DNA of 64,000 nucleotides from Achromobacter sp. MYb9 (lineage in GTDB: Bacteria > Pseudomonadota > Gammaproteobacteria > Burkholderiales > Burkholderiaceae_B). A model generated the notes under the pieces. It worked only from the letters and a program-made list of their open reading frames with translations. It did not search any database and was not told the origin of the DNA. A program made the translations under genes and the position numbers. The stretch is from positions 1-64,000 of the forward strand of contig NZ_PCOQ01000019.1 of the NCBI RefSeq assembly GCF_002975275.1. The letters are read 5' to 3'. Of the stretch, positions 43,038 to 52,136 are shown in pieces; the first letter of the stretch is position 1; the number at the start of each line of letters is the position of its first letter.

Positions 43038-44696
43038 TCAGACCCGGTTCCAGTCGAACGCGGCCTGTTCGCCCTTGCCGTATAGCTTCAGCGCGCCCTT
43101 GTCGCCGGCCGCATTGGGACGGTTGAAAATCCAGTTCTGCCATGCCGTGAGGCGGCCGAAGATGCGGGTTTCCATCGTTTCGTGGCCGCCGAAGCGCAGG
43201 TTCGCCTCCAGGCCGGTCAGGGCGTCGGGCGACAACGCGCGGCGTTCTTCCAGCACCATCCGCACCTCGTCGTCCCAGTCGATGCTGTCGGGCGCGAAGG
43301 TCACCAGACCCAGGGCCAGCGCATCGGCGGCCGACAAGCGTTGCCCGGCGCGCGCACGCACGGCTTCCAGCGGCGCGGCCTCTTCATAAAAGCGGCGCTG
43401 CAGACGGCTTTGGCCGTTCACCAGCGGATACGCGCCGAAGTTGCGTTCGCCCACCACGATCTGCGCGGGTGCGGATTCGTCTTCGCTGTCCAGCATGTAG
43501 CTGCGGTCCGCCGCCAGCGCCAGTTCCAGCAATGTGCCGACAAAGCAGGAACCCGGCTCGATCAAGGCGAACAGGCTGCGCGACGTCACGTCCAGGCGCG
43601 CCAGCGTGCGGCGCAGCATGCCGGCGGTTTCGCGCACGAACCAATGGCCGGCATGACGTTGCAGCGCGGCATCGGCGGCCAGCACGGCCTGCGCATCGCC
43701 TTCCGTCTTCAGGACCCAGGTGCCGATATCCAGTTCATTGGTGCGCATGGACAGGATGGCGTCGTCCAGTTCGCGCGCCATCTGCAGCGGCCACCAGGCG
43801 GCCCCGGCGGCAATGATGTCCGCCAACTCGGATTCCACGGGGCCTTGCGGGGCGCGCACCGTCCAGGTGGCCTGGCGCTTTTCCCGATCCAGCTGGATGT
43901 CGACGTATTGGTATGAAAGACGGCCCGCGCTTTCAGTGCGCTGCAGTGGCGTCAACGCAATGCCCTGCTCGCCGGGCTGACGGTCGCTGCCTTCGGCCAG
44001 CGCCAGCGCCCGTTCCCGCACGGCAGCCTCGAAGCGCGCAGGCTTGATCACGTCGTCCACCAGGCGCCAGTCCTTGGCGCGCTGGCCGCGCACGCCTTCA
44101 ACCAGCGTGCAGAAGATGTCGGCGTGATCGTGGCGCACGCGGCGCTTGTCGGTCACGCGGGTCAGCCCCCCCGTGCCGGGCAGCACGCCCAGCAGCGGCA
44201 CTTCGGGCAGCGCCACGGAAGACGAGCGGTCATCGACCAGCAGGATCTCGTCGCAGGCCAACGCCAATTCATACCCGCCGCCGGCGCAGGCGCCGTTCAG
44301 CGCCGCGATGAACTTCAGGCCGCTATGGCGGCTGGCGTCTTCGATGCCGTTGCGGGTTTCATTGGTGAACTTGCAGAAGTTGACCTTCCAGGCGTGCGAG
44401 GACAGGCCCAGCATGAAGATATTGGCGCCGGAACAGAAAATGCGGTCTTTCATGCTGGTCACGACCACGCTGCGCACTTCGGGATGTTCGAAGCGGATGC
44501 GCTGCAAGGCGTCGTGTAGTTCGATGTCCACGCCCAGGTCGTAGGAGTTCAGCTTCAGCTTGTAGCCCGGACGCAGGCCGCCGTCTTCGGCCACATCCAT
44601 GGCCAGCGTGGCGACCGGGCCGTCGAACGTCAGGCGCCAATGGCGGTAGCGCTCGGGTTGCGTCCGGAAATCGACCCGGTTGATGGTGCTGCTCAT
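43038..44696 (-). CDS. boxC: 2,3-epoxybenzoyl-CoA dihydrolase BoxC
   Basis: Crotonase-superfamily enzyme of 552 residues that opens the epoxybenzoyl-CoA ring with two waters, giving 3,4-dehydroadipyl-CoA semialdehyde and formate. Two crotonase-like halves; the first has the oxyanion segment RIFCSGANIFMLG and NGACAGGGYELALACDE, which contains the acidic residue of the active site. Size (about 550) fits BoxC and is twice that of ordinary hydratases. ATG 44696 is used; an in-frame ATG at 44744 is upstream of the ribosome site (AGGAGACAC). It opens the boxC-B-A operon, with TGCA-N6-TGCA sites 60 and 100 bases upstream. Confidence 0.96.
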   Translation of the reverse strand: MSSTINRVDFRTQPERYRHWRLTFDGPVATLAMDVAEDGGLRPGYKLKLNSYDLGVDIELHDALQRIRFEHPEVRSVVVTSMKDRIFCSGANIFMLGLSSHAWKVNFCKFTNETRNGIEDASRHSGLKFIAALNGACAGGGYELALACDEILLVDDRSSSVALPEVPLLGVLPGTGGLTRVTDKRRVRHDHADIFCTLVEGVRGQRAKDWRLVDDVIKPARFEAAVRERALALAEGSDRQPGEQGIALTPLQRTESAGRLSYQYVDIQLDREKRQATWTVRAPQGPVESELADIIAAGAAWWPLQMARELDDAILSMRTNELDIGTWVLKTEGDAQAVLAADAALQRHAGHWFVRETAGMLRRTLARLDVTSRSLFALIEPGSCFVGTLLELALAADRSYMLDSEDESAPAQIVVGERNFGAYPLVNGQSRLQRRFYEEAAPLEAVRARAGQRLSAADALALGLVTFAPDSIDWDDEVRMVLEERRALSPDALTGLEANLRFGGHETMETRIFGRLTAWQNWIFNRPNAAGDKGALKLYGKGEQAAFDWNRV

Positions 44697-44755
44697 GGTG
44701 TGTCTCCTCGTACGCCCTGCTGGACAGGAAAAATACTGCATCACATGAATTATTG

Positions 44756-44769
44756 TGCAGATTAGTGCA
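44756..44769. promoter_or_regulatory. BoxR operator candidate 1, boxC promoter
   Basis: TGCA-GATTAG-TGCA, two TGCA units separated by six bases, 60 bases before the boxC start. Direct TGCA repeats with this spacing are the known operator type of BoxR in Azoarcus. Confidence 0.65.
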
Positions 44770-44795
44770 GGAAAAAATACGCGTCAAGCAAGACA

Positions 44796-44809
44796 TGCAT
44801 AAAAGTGCA
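44796..44809. promoter_or_regulatory. BoxR operator candidate 2, boxC promoter
   Basis: TGCA-TAAAAG-TGCA, the same arrangement 26 bases before the first site. The two lie in the intergenic region between boxR and boxC. Confidence 0.65.
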
Positions 44810-44846
44810 GATTCACTGTCGGGGTGCGAATCCGACGCCGGACGTG

Positions 44847-44872
44847 AAAAGGCCGCCTCGTCGGGCGGCCTT
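44847..44872 (-). terminator. Intrinsic terminator of boxR
   Basis: On the minus strand: AAGGCCGCC-CGACGA-GGCGGCCTTTT. It lies 50 bases after the boxR stop, isolating boxR from the boxC promoter. Confidence 0.75.
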
Positions 44873-44922
44873 CATGGGCATCGGCCGCCGCCGGGCAAGA
44901 CCGGCTTCGCCGATACAAGCGG

Positions 44923-45831
44923 CTATAACGGCAGGCCGCAGGCTTTGCGGACCTGGGTGCGCAAACCGGCGAAGCTCTCCTGCACCTCCAGGTTGCTGGT
45001 CACCCAGGTCAGGTCCGCCTTGGCGTAGAACGCTTCGCGCCCCGCCAGGATGCGCTTCAGGTCGGACATCGCTTCGTTGTTGCCCGACATGGGGCGGAAA
45101 TCGCCCTGGGCCATCACCCGGCCCATGTGTTCTTCGGGCGTCGCGCGCAGCCAGACCGTATAGCAATGCGCCAGCAGCAGGTTCAGCGTGGCCGGTTCCG
45201 AGACCAGTCCGCCGGGCGTGGCCAGCACCATTTCCGGATAGATCTGCACGGCCTCTTCCAGCGCGCGGCGTTCGTAGCGGCGGTAGGCGTTGGGACCGTA
45301 GAGATTATGGATTTCCAGGATGCTGCACCCGGCCACGCGTTCGATCTCGCGGTTCAGCTCGACAAAGGGGAAGCCCAGGTCGTCGGCCAGCATCTGGCCC
45401 AACGTGGATTTGCCGGCGCCGCGCAGCCCGATCAGCGCCACCCGTTGCGTGCGGTTGGGACGTTGCGCGCCCGCCCCCACGCCGAACAGCTGGGTCAGGG
45501 CCTCGCGGGCCCGCTGCAGGTCGGATTCCGTGCGGCCACTGAGCAACTCCCGGATCAGCAGCCAGTCGGGCGATTCCGTGGTGACGTCGCCGACCAGTTC
45601 GGCCAGCGCGCAGTTGAATGCGCGGGCGATCTGCAGCAGCACCAGGATCGAGGCGTTGCCGACGCCGTGCTCGAGATTGGCCAGATGGCGCTCGGACACG
45701 CCGGTGACCTGGGACAGGCCTTTGCGCGTCATGCCGCGTATGGCCCGCAGGCGGCGCACCCGCTCGCCCAATGCCACCAGGAAAGCTTCCCGCCTGGGTT
45801 CGGCTGGCGCCGCGTCTAGCGCTTGATTCAT
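44923..45831 (-). CDS. boxR: Transcriptional regulator BoxR
   Basis: Repressor of 302 residues for the benzoate genes. Its form is unique: an N-terminal helix-turn-helix (MTRKGLSQVTGVSERHLANLEHG) of the XRE type fused to a shikimate-kinase-like domain with an intact P-loop (GLRGAGKST, about 138-146) and a later LATPGGLV. In Azoarcus this second domain binds benzoyl-CoA, which relieves repression. It is autonomous: its own promoter region (45832-46011) holds a TGCA-N6-TGCT site, and a terminator follows. It stands between the box operon and the divergent ligase/transporter genes, controlling both sides. Confidence 0.95.
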   Translation of the reverse strand: MNQALDAAPAEPRREAFLVALGERVRRLRAIRGMTRKGLSQVTGVSERHLANLEHGVGNASILVLLQIARAFNCALAELVGDVTTESPDWLLIRELLSGRTESDLQRAREALTQLFGVGAGAQRPNRTQRVALIGLRGAGKSTLGQMLADDLGFPFVELNREIERVAGCSILEIHNLYGPNAYRRYERRALEEAVQIYPEMVLATPGGLVSEPATLNLLLAHCYTVWLRATPEEHMGRVMAQGDFRPMSGNNEAMSDLKRILAGREAFYAKADLTWVTSNLEVQESFAGLRTQVRKACGLPL

Positions 45832-45873
45832 GTTTTGGCTGACTCCGCAAATACCCTGATAAGCCTAGTTTTA

Positions 45874-45887
45874 TGCACTATAGTGCT
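45874..45887. promoter_or_regulatory. BoxR operator candidate between boxR and the ligase operon
   Basis: TGCA-CTATAG-TGCT, nearly the TGCA-N6-TGCA pattern and also a palindrome AGCACTATAGTGCA on the other strand. A further half AGCACTAT lies at 45905. It is placed to act on boxR and the divergent DUF4863/ligase genes. Confidence 0.55.
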
Positions 45888-46011
45888 TGACCCAATTCGA
45901 TGGAAGCACTATTTTTCCTCAAAGCAGTTCCGAGCCGCCTAGGTGTGCAAAAAAGCAGCACTTGATTTCATGCCGCGTCTTAGGCGCCGACAGTGTAAAG
46001 GAGGAGTCCCG

Positions 46012-46488
46012 GTGAGCACGCCAGATCAATTCCATGCCCTGATGCGCGAGGCCACGCGCCTGCTGTCGGGCCAGCCGCTGGACGGTGGGCTGGCGGCGCG
46101 GCTGAACCGCGAAGCCGGCCCGCAAAGCGCCCTGTACCAGAACATCTTCGCCGCCTGTAAACAAGGCGTGGCCGACGGCTGGATGTGCAATCGAGAAGGC
46201 GGCGGCATCCGCTATGGCCGCGTGATCAAGCCCGCCGAAGACCTGGCCGGCTGTTCGGTGGACGTCGTCGACATGGACGACCTGGCGGGCCCCCACCACG
46301 CCCATCCCAACGGTGAAATCGATTTGATCATGCCGCTGACCGCCGACGCGCGGTTCGATGGGCATGGCGCCGGCTGGCTGGTCTACGGCCCAGGCAGCGC
46401 GCATCGCCCGACCGTCACGCAAGGACGCGCGCTGGTGCTGTACCTGCTGCCCGGCGGCGCCATTGAATTCACCCGGCCCGACAGCTAG
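46012..46488 (+). CDS. DUF4863 family protein of the box cluster
   Basis: Protein of 158 residues starting with GTG at 46012, which has a near-perfect ribosome site (AAGGAGGAG) six bases upstream; earlier in-frame ATG codons lack one. The C-terminal half looks like a small cupin-type barrel (HHAHPNGEIDLIMPL, AGWLVYGPGSAHRP, LVLYLLPGG). The family recurs in aerobic benzoyl-CoA clusters but I know of no proven activity. The histidine-rich HHAHP could bind metal. It begins the divergent operon with the benzoate-CoA ligase 107 bases behind it. A role in handling a reactive intermediate of the ring-epoxide route is a guess. Confidence 0.82.
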   Translation: MSTPDQFHALMREATRLLSGQPLDGGLAARLNREAGPQSALYQNIFAACKQGVADGWMCNREGGGIRYGRVIKPAEDLAGCSVDVVDMDDLAGPHHAHPNGEIDLIMPLTADARFDGHGAGWLVYGPGSAHRPTVTQGRALVLYLLPGGAIEFTRPDS

Positions 46489-46595
46489 GCCCTCGCCCCC
46501 CGCGCGCCCAATAACCCCCGCGCGCCGTGCCTTGACACGGTGCAGCGGAAAAAAGACAGCGCCATGGCCCCCCACCAGGACATCAGGAGACAACC

Positions 46596-48155
46596 GTGAA
46601 CACCTGCCCCGCCGAACTCAATTTCGCCAGTTACCTGGCCGCGCTGAATGCGCCCCGGGCCGCCAAGGCCGCCTATATCGACGACACCCGGCAGTTGAGC
46701 TACGGCGAACTGGCCGAACGGGTCGCCCGCATGGCGGGCGCCCTGCGCCAATTGGGGCTGCGCCGCGAAGAACGCATTTTGCTGCTGATGCAAGACACGG
46801 CCGACTGGCCCGTCGTGTTCCTGGGCGCGCTGCATGCCGGCGTGGTGCCCGTGGCGGTCAATACCCTGCTGACCGCGGACGACTACGCCTACATCCTGGC
46901 GCACAGCCGGGTGCGCGCCGTGTTCGTCTCGGGCGCGCTATTGCCTGTCTTGCAGACGGCGCTGGCCCAGGCGCCGGCCGATGCCGAACACATCGTGGTG
47001 TCTCAGCCCACGGCCGCCCTGCCCGTGCATGCCCAGGAGTTCGAGGCGCTGTTGGCTGCCGCGCCGATCGCGCCCGCCGTCCGTACACTTTCCGACGAAA
47101 TCGCCTTCTGGCTGTATTCCTCGGGATCCACGGGCAAGCCCAAAGGCGTGGTCCACACGCACGGCAACCTGTGGCACACGGCCGAACTGTATGCCAAGCC
47201 GGTATTGGGCATCCGCGAAGACGACGTGGTGTTCTCGGCGGCCAAACTGTTCTTCGCCTATGGCCTGGGCAATGGCCTGACGTTTCCCCTGTCGGTCGGC
47301 GCGACCGTGGTGCTGATGGGCGAACGCCCCACGCCGCAAGCCGTCTTCCAGCGCCTGACCAGGCACCGCCCCACCGTGTTCTACGGCGTGCCCACGCTAT
47401 ACGCCAGCATGCTGGCATCGCCCGACCTGCCGCCGCGCTCGCAGGTGGCAATGCGGGTCTGCACGTCGGCAGGCGAAGCGTTGCCGCGCGACATCGGCGA
47501 ACGTTTCACGCGGCATTTCGGCTGTGAAATCCTGGACGGCATCGGCTCGACCGAGATGCTGCACATCTTTATTTCGAACCAGAGCGGGCAGTTGCGCTAC
47601 GGCACCACCGGCAAGCCCGTGCCCGGCTACGAAGTGCAGTTGCGCGACGAGAACGGCGCGCCTGTCGAAACCGGCGCCATCGGCGATCTCTACATCAAAG
47701 GCCCCAGCGCCGCACTGATGTACTGGAACAACCGCGACAAGACGCGCCAGTGCTTCCTGGGCGATTGGCTCAAGAGCGGCGACAAATACACCTGCGATGC
47801 CGACGGCTACTACACCTATGCGGGCCGCAGCGACGACATGATCAAGGTCAGCGGCCAGTACGTGTCGCCGGTCGAAGTCGAGAACATCCTGGTGCAGCAC
47901 GAAGCCGTGCTGGAAGCCGCGGTGATCGGCGTGCCGGACCACGACGGGCTGGTCAAGACCAAGGCCTACGTCGTGCTGCGCCCCGGTTTCGAACCGGACG
48001 CCAGCACGGGCGCCGCACTGCAAAACTATGTGAAGCAACATCTTGCGCCCTTCAAGTATCCGCGCCAGATCAATTTCACCGAAGAGCTTCCCAAGACCGC
48101 CACGGGCAAGATCCAGCGGTTCCGTCTGCGCCAATTGGAAGAGGCGACGCTGTGA
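46596..48155 (+). CDS. bclA: Benzoate-CoA ligase
   Basis: AMP-forming ligase of 519 residues that makes benzoyl-CoA, the entry substrate of the box pathway. It starts with GTG 46596 after AGGAGAC. Motifs: YSSGSTGKPKGVVHTH (phosphate loop), DGIGSTEMLHIFIS (A5), YAGRSDDMIKVSGQYVSP (A8 hinge), PKTATGKIQRF with the adenylating lysine. TEMLHIF is the benzoate-ligase type of the acid pocket, distinct from acetyl-CoA synthetases. Its stop overlaps the hydrolase start by four bases (GTGA). Position and sequence agree on benzoate, though substituted benzoates may be accepted. Confidence 0.93.
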   Translation: MNTCPAELNFASYLAALNAPRAAKAAYIDDTRQLSYGELAERVARMAGALRQLGLRREERILLLMQDTADWPVVFLGALHAGVVPVAVNTLLTADDYAYILAHSRVRAVFVSGALLPVLQTALAQAPADAEHIVVSQPTAALPVHAQEFEALLAAAPIAPAVRTLSDEIAFWLYSSGSTGKPKGVVHTHGNLWHTAELYAKPVLGIREDDVVFSAAKLFFAYGLGNGLTFPLSVGATVVLMGERPTPQAVFQRLTRHRPTVFYGVPTLYASMLASPDLPPRSQVAMRVCTSAGEALPRDIGERFTRHFGCEILDGIGSTEMLHIFISNQSGQLRYGTTGKPVPGYEVQLRDENGAPVETGAIGDLYIKGPSAALMYWNNRDKTRQCFLGDWLKSGDKYTCDADGYYTYAGRSDDMIKVSGQYVSPVEVENILVQHEAVLEAAVIGVPDHDGLVKTKAYVVLRPGFEPDASTGAALQNYVKQHLAPFKYPRQINFTEELPKTATGKIQRFRLRQLEEATL

Positions 48156-48997
48156 ACGGCGCGGCGGCCATCAGCACGCCAAGCCTGCGCCCGGCCTTCG
48201 CGGAGGTCGACGCCGCCGGCCGGCCGCTGCGTCTGGAATGCCTGTGGATCGCGCCCGAGCGCGCCACGGCGCCGTTGCTGGTGTTCCTGCACGAAGGCCT
48301 GGGGTCGGTCGCGATGTGGAAGGACTGGCCGGCGCAGGTCTGCGAAGCCGCCGGATGCCGCGGGCTGGCCGTATCGCGTTATGGCTACGGGCAGTCCACG
48401 CCGCGTCCGCCGCAGGAAAAGTGGCCGGTGGACTTCATGCACCGCGAGGCGCGCGACGTGCTGCCGGCCTTGTTCGCCGCCCTGGGCGTGGACACGCGCC
48501 GCGACAAGCCGGTGCTGTTCGGCCATAGCGACGGCGGGTCGATCGCGCTGCTGCATGCCGCCATGCACCCGGAGGCCGTCGCGGGCGTGGTGGTGGCTGC
48601 GCCGCACACGTTCGTCGAAGACGTGACGGTCGCGAACATCGCACTGGCGCGCCAGGCCTATCTGGACACGGACCTGCGCAGCCGGCTGGCCCGCTATCAC
48701 GCAGACGTGGATTCGGCGTTCTGGGGCTGGAACGACATCTGGCTGAACCCCGATTTCCGCCGCTGGAACATCGAAGACTATCTGCCCCGCATCGTCTGCC
48801 CCGTGCTGGCGATCCAGGGCGTGGGCGACGAGTACGGTTCGCTGGCGCAGATACGCGGCATCCGCCGCCATGCGCCGCAAACCGTGCTGCTGGAAATTCC
48901 CGACTGCCGCCATTCGCCGCACAAGGACCAGCCCGCCATTGTTATCCAGGCCGTCGCCGATTTCATCGGCGCGTTGGACAAACCCGGCCGGCCTTGA
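48152..48997 (+). CDS. Alpha/beta hydrolase of the box cluster
   Basis: Alpha/beta-fold hydrolase of 281 residues. The start GTG 48152 overlaps the ligase stop by four bases and fixes the reading frame. Seen: LHEGLGSVAMWKDWP (oxyanion hole), the nucleophile elbow GHSDGGSIALL with Ser near residue 131, and a C-terminal PDCRHSPHKDQP carrying the catalytic histidine. Such enzymes occur in other box clusters, where enol-lactone or thioesterase functions have been suggested without proof. Candidates are release of benzoate from stalled benzoyl-CoA, or opening of a lactone side product. Catalytic triad complete; substrate unknown. Confidence 0.88.
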   Translation: MNGAAAISTPSLRPAFAEVDAAGRPLRLECLWIAPERATAPLLVFLHEGLGSVAMWKDWPAQVCEAAGCRGLAVSRYGYGQSTPRPPQEKWPVDFMHREARDVLPALFAALGVDTRRDKPVLFGHSDGGSIALLHAAMHPEAVAGVVVAAPHTFVEDVTVANIALARQAYLDTDLRSRLARYHADVDSAFWGWNDIWLNPDFRRWNIEDYLPRIVCPVLAIQGVGDEYGSLAQIRGIRRHAPQTVLLEIPDCRHSPHKDQPAIVIQAVADFIGALDKPGRP

Positions 48998-49028
48998 CGC
49001 CAGCCCATGACAAGCACGGAGACAAACC

Positions 49029-50189
49029 ATGAACCACGCCCTGACCCGGGCCGCGATTGCCGCGGCCCTGACGTTCGCCGCCAGCGGCGCGCAAGCCGCC
49101 GACAAGCTTAAAGTCGGATTCATGCTGCCCTATAGCGGCACCTACGCCGCGCTGGGCAACGCCATCGAGAACGGCTTCAAGCTGTACGTCGCCGAACAAG
49201 GCGGCAAGCTGGGCGGGCGCGAGATCGAATACTTCAAGGTGGACGACGAGTCCAACCCCGCCAAGGCCGCGGAAAACGCCAACCGCCTGATCAAACGCGA
49301 CCAGGTCGACGTGCTGATCGGCACCGTGCATTCGGGCGTGGCGATGGCGCTGGCGAAAGCCGCCAAAGACAGCGACACCACGCTCATCGTGACGAACGCC
49401 GGCGCCAACGCCATCACCGGCCCGTTGTGCGGCCCCGGCATTTTCCGCACCTCGTTCACCAACTGGCAGCCCGCGTATGCGATGGGCCCCGTCGCCTTCG
49501 CCAAGGGCCACAAGACGGCCGTCACCATCACCTGGAAATACGCCGCGGGCGACGAGGCGATCGGAGGCTTCAAGGAAGGCTTCGAGAAAGCGGGCGGCAA
49601 GGTGGTCAAGGAGCTAAGCCTGCCGTTCCCCAACGTGGAATTCCAGTCGCTGCTGACCGAGATCGCCGCCACCAAGCCCGACATGGTGTTCACCTTCTTC
49701 GCGGGCGGCGGCGCGGTGAAATTCGTGCAGGACTATCACGCCGCCGGACTGGGCAAGACCATCCCGCTGTACGGGTCGGGCTTCCTGACGGACGGCACGT
49801 TGCAGGCGCAGGGCGCGTCCGCGCAAGGCCTGCTGACCACGCTGCACTATGCCGACGGCCTGAATACGCCGCGCGACAACGCCTTCCGCGCCGACTACGC
49901 CAAAAACTATAACGCGCAGCCGGACGTGTATGCCGTTCAGGGCTATGACGCCGCGCAGCTGATGCAGTCGGGCCTGTCCGCCGTCAAGGGCGACTTTGCC
50001 AAGAAGGCCGACTTCCGCACCGCCATGCGCGGCGCCACGGTGGACAGCCCGCGCGGCCCCTTCACCTTGTCCGCGGCCGGCAACCCGGTGCAGGACATCT
50101 ACCTGCGCCGCGTGGACGGGCTGGAGAACAAGGTCGTCGACGTTGCCATCAAGAAACTGGCCGACCCGGCCCGCGGCTGCAAGCTCTGA
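49029..50189 (+). CDS. Benzoate-type branched-chain ABC transporter receptor
   Basis: Periplasmic binding protein of 386 residues in the LivJ/LivK class. The signal peptide (RAAIAAALTFAASGAQA) is cut near residue 23, followed by DKLKVGFMLPYSGTYAALG, the usual first strand and ligand loop. ARTP-type hinge regions are present. Aromatic acid receptors of this type are known from benzoate and related clusters. It is the first of five transporter genes, 31 bases after the hydrolase. Ligand assigned from context only. Confidence 0.9.
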   Translation: MNHALTRAAIAAALTFAASGAQAADKLKVGFMLPYSGTYAALGNAIENGFKLYVAEQGGKLGGREIEYFKVDDESNPAKAAENANRLIKRDQVDVLIGTVHSGVAMALAKAAKDSDTTLIVTNAGANAITGPLCGPGIFRTSFTNWQPAYAMGPVAFAKGHKTAVTITWKYAAGDEAIGGFKEGFEKAGGKVVKELSLPFPNVEFQSLLTEIAATKPDMVFTFFAGGGAVKFVQDYHAAGLGKTIPLYGSGFLTDGTLQAQGASAQGLLTTLHYADGLNTPRDNAFRADYAKNYNAQPDVYAVQGYDAAQLMQSGLSAVKGDFAKKADFRTAMRGATVDSPRGPFTLSAAGNPVQDIYLRRVDGLENKVVDVAIKKLADPARGCKL

Positions 50190-50214
50190 CGCCACGTCGC
50201 CACAAGGAGGCCCC

Positions 50215-51093
50215 ATGGACATCAGCATCCTGCTCATCCAAAGCCTGAACGCTTTCCAGTACGGCTTGCTGCTGTTCCTGGTGGCCAGCGGACTCACGCT
50301 GATCTTCGGCATCATGGGCATCATCAACCTTGCCCATGGCAGCTTCTACATGATTGGCGCCTACATGGCGTTCGCGCTGGGCCCGGTGGTTGACCGCTGG
50401 CTGGGCGGCGGCTTTGTCGCGACGCTTGTCGTCTGCGTGGCGCTGGCCGCCGTGTTGGGCTATTTCCTGGAAGCGGCATTCTTCAGCTACCTGTACCACC
50501 GCAACCACCTGCAACAGGTGCTGATGACCTATGGCCTGATCCTGGTGTTCGAGGAACTGCGCAGCATCCTGGTCGGCAACGACGTGCACGGCGTGCCGCT
50601 GCCCGCCTGGCTACAGGGCAGCCTTTCGCTGGGCGGCGTGATGACGTATCCCGTCTATCGGCTGTTCATCTCGGCGGTAGGCATCGCGGTGGCGCTGCTG
50701 CTGTACTGGGTGATTTCACGCACACGCCTGGGCATGATGCTGCGCGCGGGCGCCAGCAACCGCGAAATGACGGGATCGCTGGGCATCGACGTCAACAAGC
50801 TGTACCGATTGGTGTTCGCGGCGGGCGTGGCGTTGGCCGCGCTGGCCGGCACCATCGCCGCGCCCGTGTCGTCGGTGTATCCCGGCATGGGCAACGGCGT
50901 GCTGATCATTTGCTTCGTGGTGGTGGTGATCGGCGGCATCGGATCCATTCGCGGCGCGTTCCTGGCGGCGATGCTGGTGGGCTTTGTCGAGACCTTCGGA
51001 CAGGTGCTATTCCCGTCCGCGGCGGGGGTTCTCGTCTACCTGCTGATGGCCTTCATCCTTCTTTGCAAGCCCGAAGGGCTGTTCAAGCCATGA
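50215..51093 (+). CDS. Branched-chain-type ABC permease LivH
   Basis: Inner-membrane permease of 292 residues with eight predicted helices (QYGLLLFLVASGLTLIFGIMG..., GVMTYPVYRLF...). The ATPase-contact loop REMTGSLGIDVNKLYR is at about 185. It starts at ATG 50215 after AAGGAGG, and its stop overlaps the next permease start by four bases. One of the two membrane halves of the benzoate-type transporter. Confidence 0.92.
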   Translation: MDISILLIQSLNAFQYGLLLFLVASGLTLIFGIMGIINLAHGSFYMIGAYMAFALGPVVDRWLGGGFVATLVVCVALAAVLGYFLEAAFFSYLYHRNHLQQVLMTYGLILVFEELRSILVGNDVHGVPLPAWLQGSLSLGGVMTYPVYRLFISAVGIAVALLLYWVISRTRLGMMLRAGASNREMTGSLGIDVNKLYRLVFAAGVALAALAGTIAAPVSSVYPGMGNGVLIICFVVVVIGGIGSIRGAFLAAMLVGFVETFGQVLFPSAAGVLVYLLMAFILLCKPEGLFKP

Positions 51094-52136
51094 CAAGACT
51101 TCTTCCCTTCGCGACGCTGTTGGCGCTGGCCGCCTTCGCCTGGAGCGGCAGCGACTACTACACCGGCCTGGCGATCAAGGTCATGATCTACGCCATCTTC
51201 GCGCTGAGCCTGCAATTGCTGGTCGGCGGCGCGGGGCTGGTCAGCCTGGGGCACGCGGCCTTCTTCGGCATCGGCGCCTATGCGGCGGCGTTGCTGTCGC
51301 CCGAATCCGAGGCGGCCAGCCTCTGGTGGCTGCTGCCCGCGGCCTTGCTGGCGGCGGCAATCTACGCCGCGGTTACCGGCGCCTTGGCGCTGCGCACGCG
51401 CGGCGTGTACTTCATCATGGTGACGCTGGCGTTCGCGCAAATGGCCTACTACGTGTTCCACGATACAAAGATCGGCGGCGGCAGCGACGGCATCTACCTG
51501 TACTTCCGGCCCGAGCTGTCGATCGCCGGCCGGGTGCCGTTCGACCTGGGCAATGCAACGACCTTCTATTACTTCGTGCTGGCCTGCCTGGCGCTTTGCT
51601 GGGGGTTCCTGGCGCTGCTGCGGCGCTCGCCATTCGGCGCGGCGCTGGCCGGCATCCGCATCAATGAACAGCGCATGCGGGCGGCAGGCTATTCCACCTA
51701 TCCCTACAAGCTGACCGCGTATGTCGTGGGCGCCACGCTGGCCAGCCTGGCGGGCTTCCTGTTCGCGCTGAAGGATGGTTTCGTCACGCCCGAGCTGCTG
51801 GCCTGGGAACAGTCCGGGCTGGTGCTGCTGATGGTGATCCTGGGTGGCATGGCCAGCCTGGGCGGCGCCGTGATGGGCACTGTGGCGCTGGTACTGATGC
51901 AGGAACTGTTCCAGTCGCAGGCGCTGTTCGGCGACTACGCCCGTCACTGGCACCTGCCGCTAGGCATCGCCATCATCGCATTGGTGGCGATGTTGCCTGA
52001 CGGCATCGCCGGACTGCCCGCGCAATGGCGCCAGCGCCGCGAAGCGCGGGCGGCCGGCGCGCGCGCCGCCACGCCCACGGGCAGCGCCGTCCGGGCCCCG
52101 GCCCGCCTTCCTATCCAGGGAGAGCCCCATGTCTGA
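51090..52136 (+). CDS. Branched-chain-type ABC permease LivM
   Basis: Second membrane half, 348 residues. ATG 51090 overlaps the LivH stop (ATGA). A long helix series LLVGGAGLVSLGHAAFFGIGAYAAALL is typical of LivM, and the contact loop GIRINEQRMRAAGYSTYPYKL is near residue 190. The C-terminal tail is Arg/Ala-rich and soluble. It runs eight bases into the ATPase gene. Confidence 0.92.
   Translation: MTRLLPFATLLALAAFAWSGSDYYTGLAIKVMIYAIFALSLQLLVGGAGLVSLGHAAFFGIGAYAAALLSPESEAASLWWLLPAALLAAAIYAAVTGALALRTRGVYFIMVTLAFAQMAYYVFHDTKIGGGSDGIYLYFRPELSIAGRVPFDLGNATTFYYFVLACLALCWGFLALLRRSPFGAALAGIRINEQRMRAAGYSTYPYKLTAYVVGATLASLAGFLFALKDGFVTPELLAWEQSGLVLLMVILGGMASLGGAVMGTVALVLMQELFQSQALFGDYARHWHLPLGIAIIALVAMLPDGIAGLPAQWRQRREARAAGARAATPTGSAVRAPARLPIQGEPHV

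Noticed and set aside
44813..45166. Frame on the minus strand inside boxR
   Set aside because: Out of phase with boxR, which has an intact helix-turn-helix and kinase-like P-loop.
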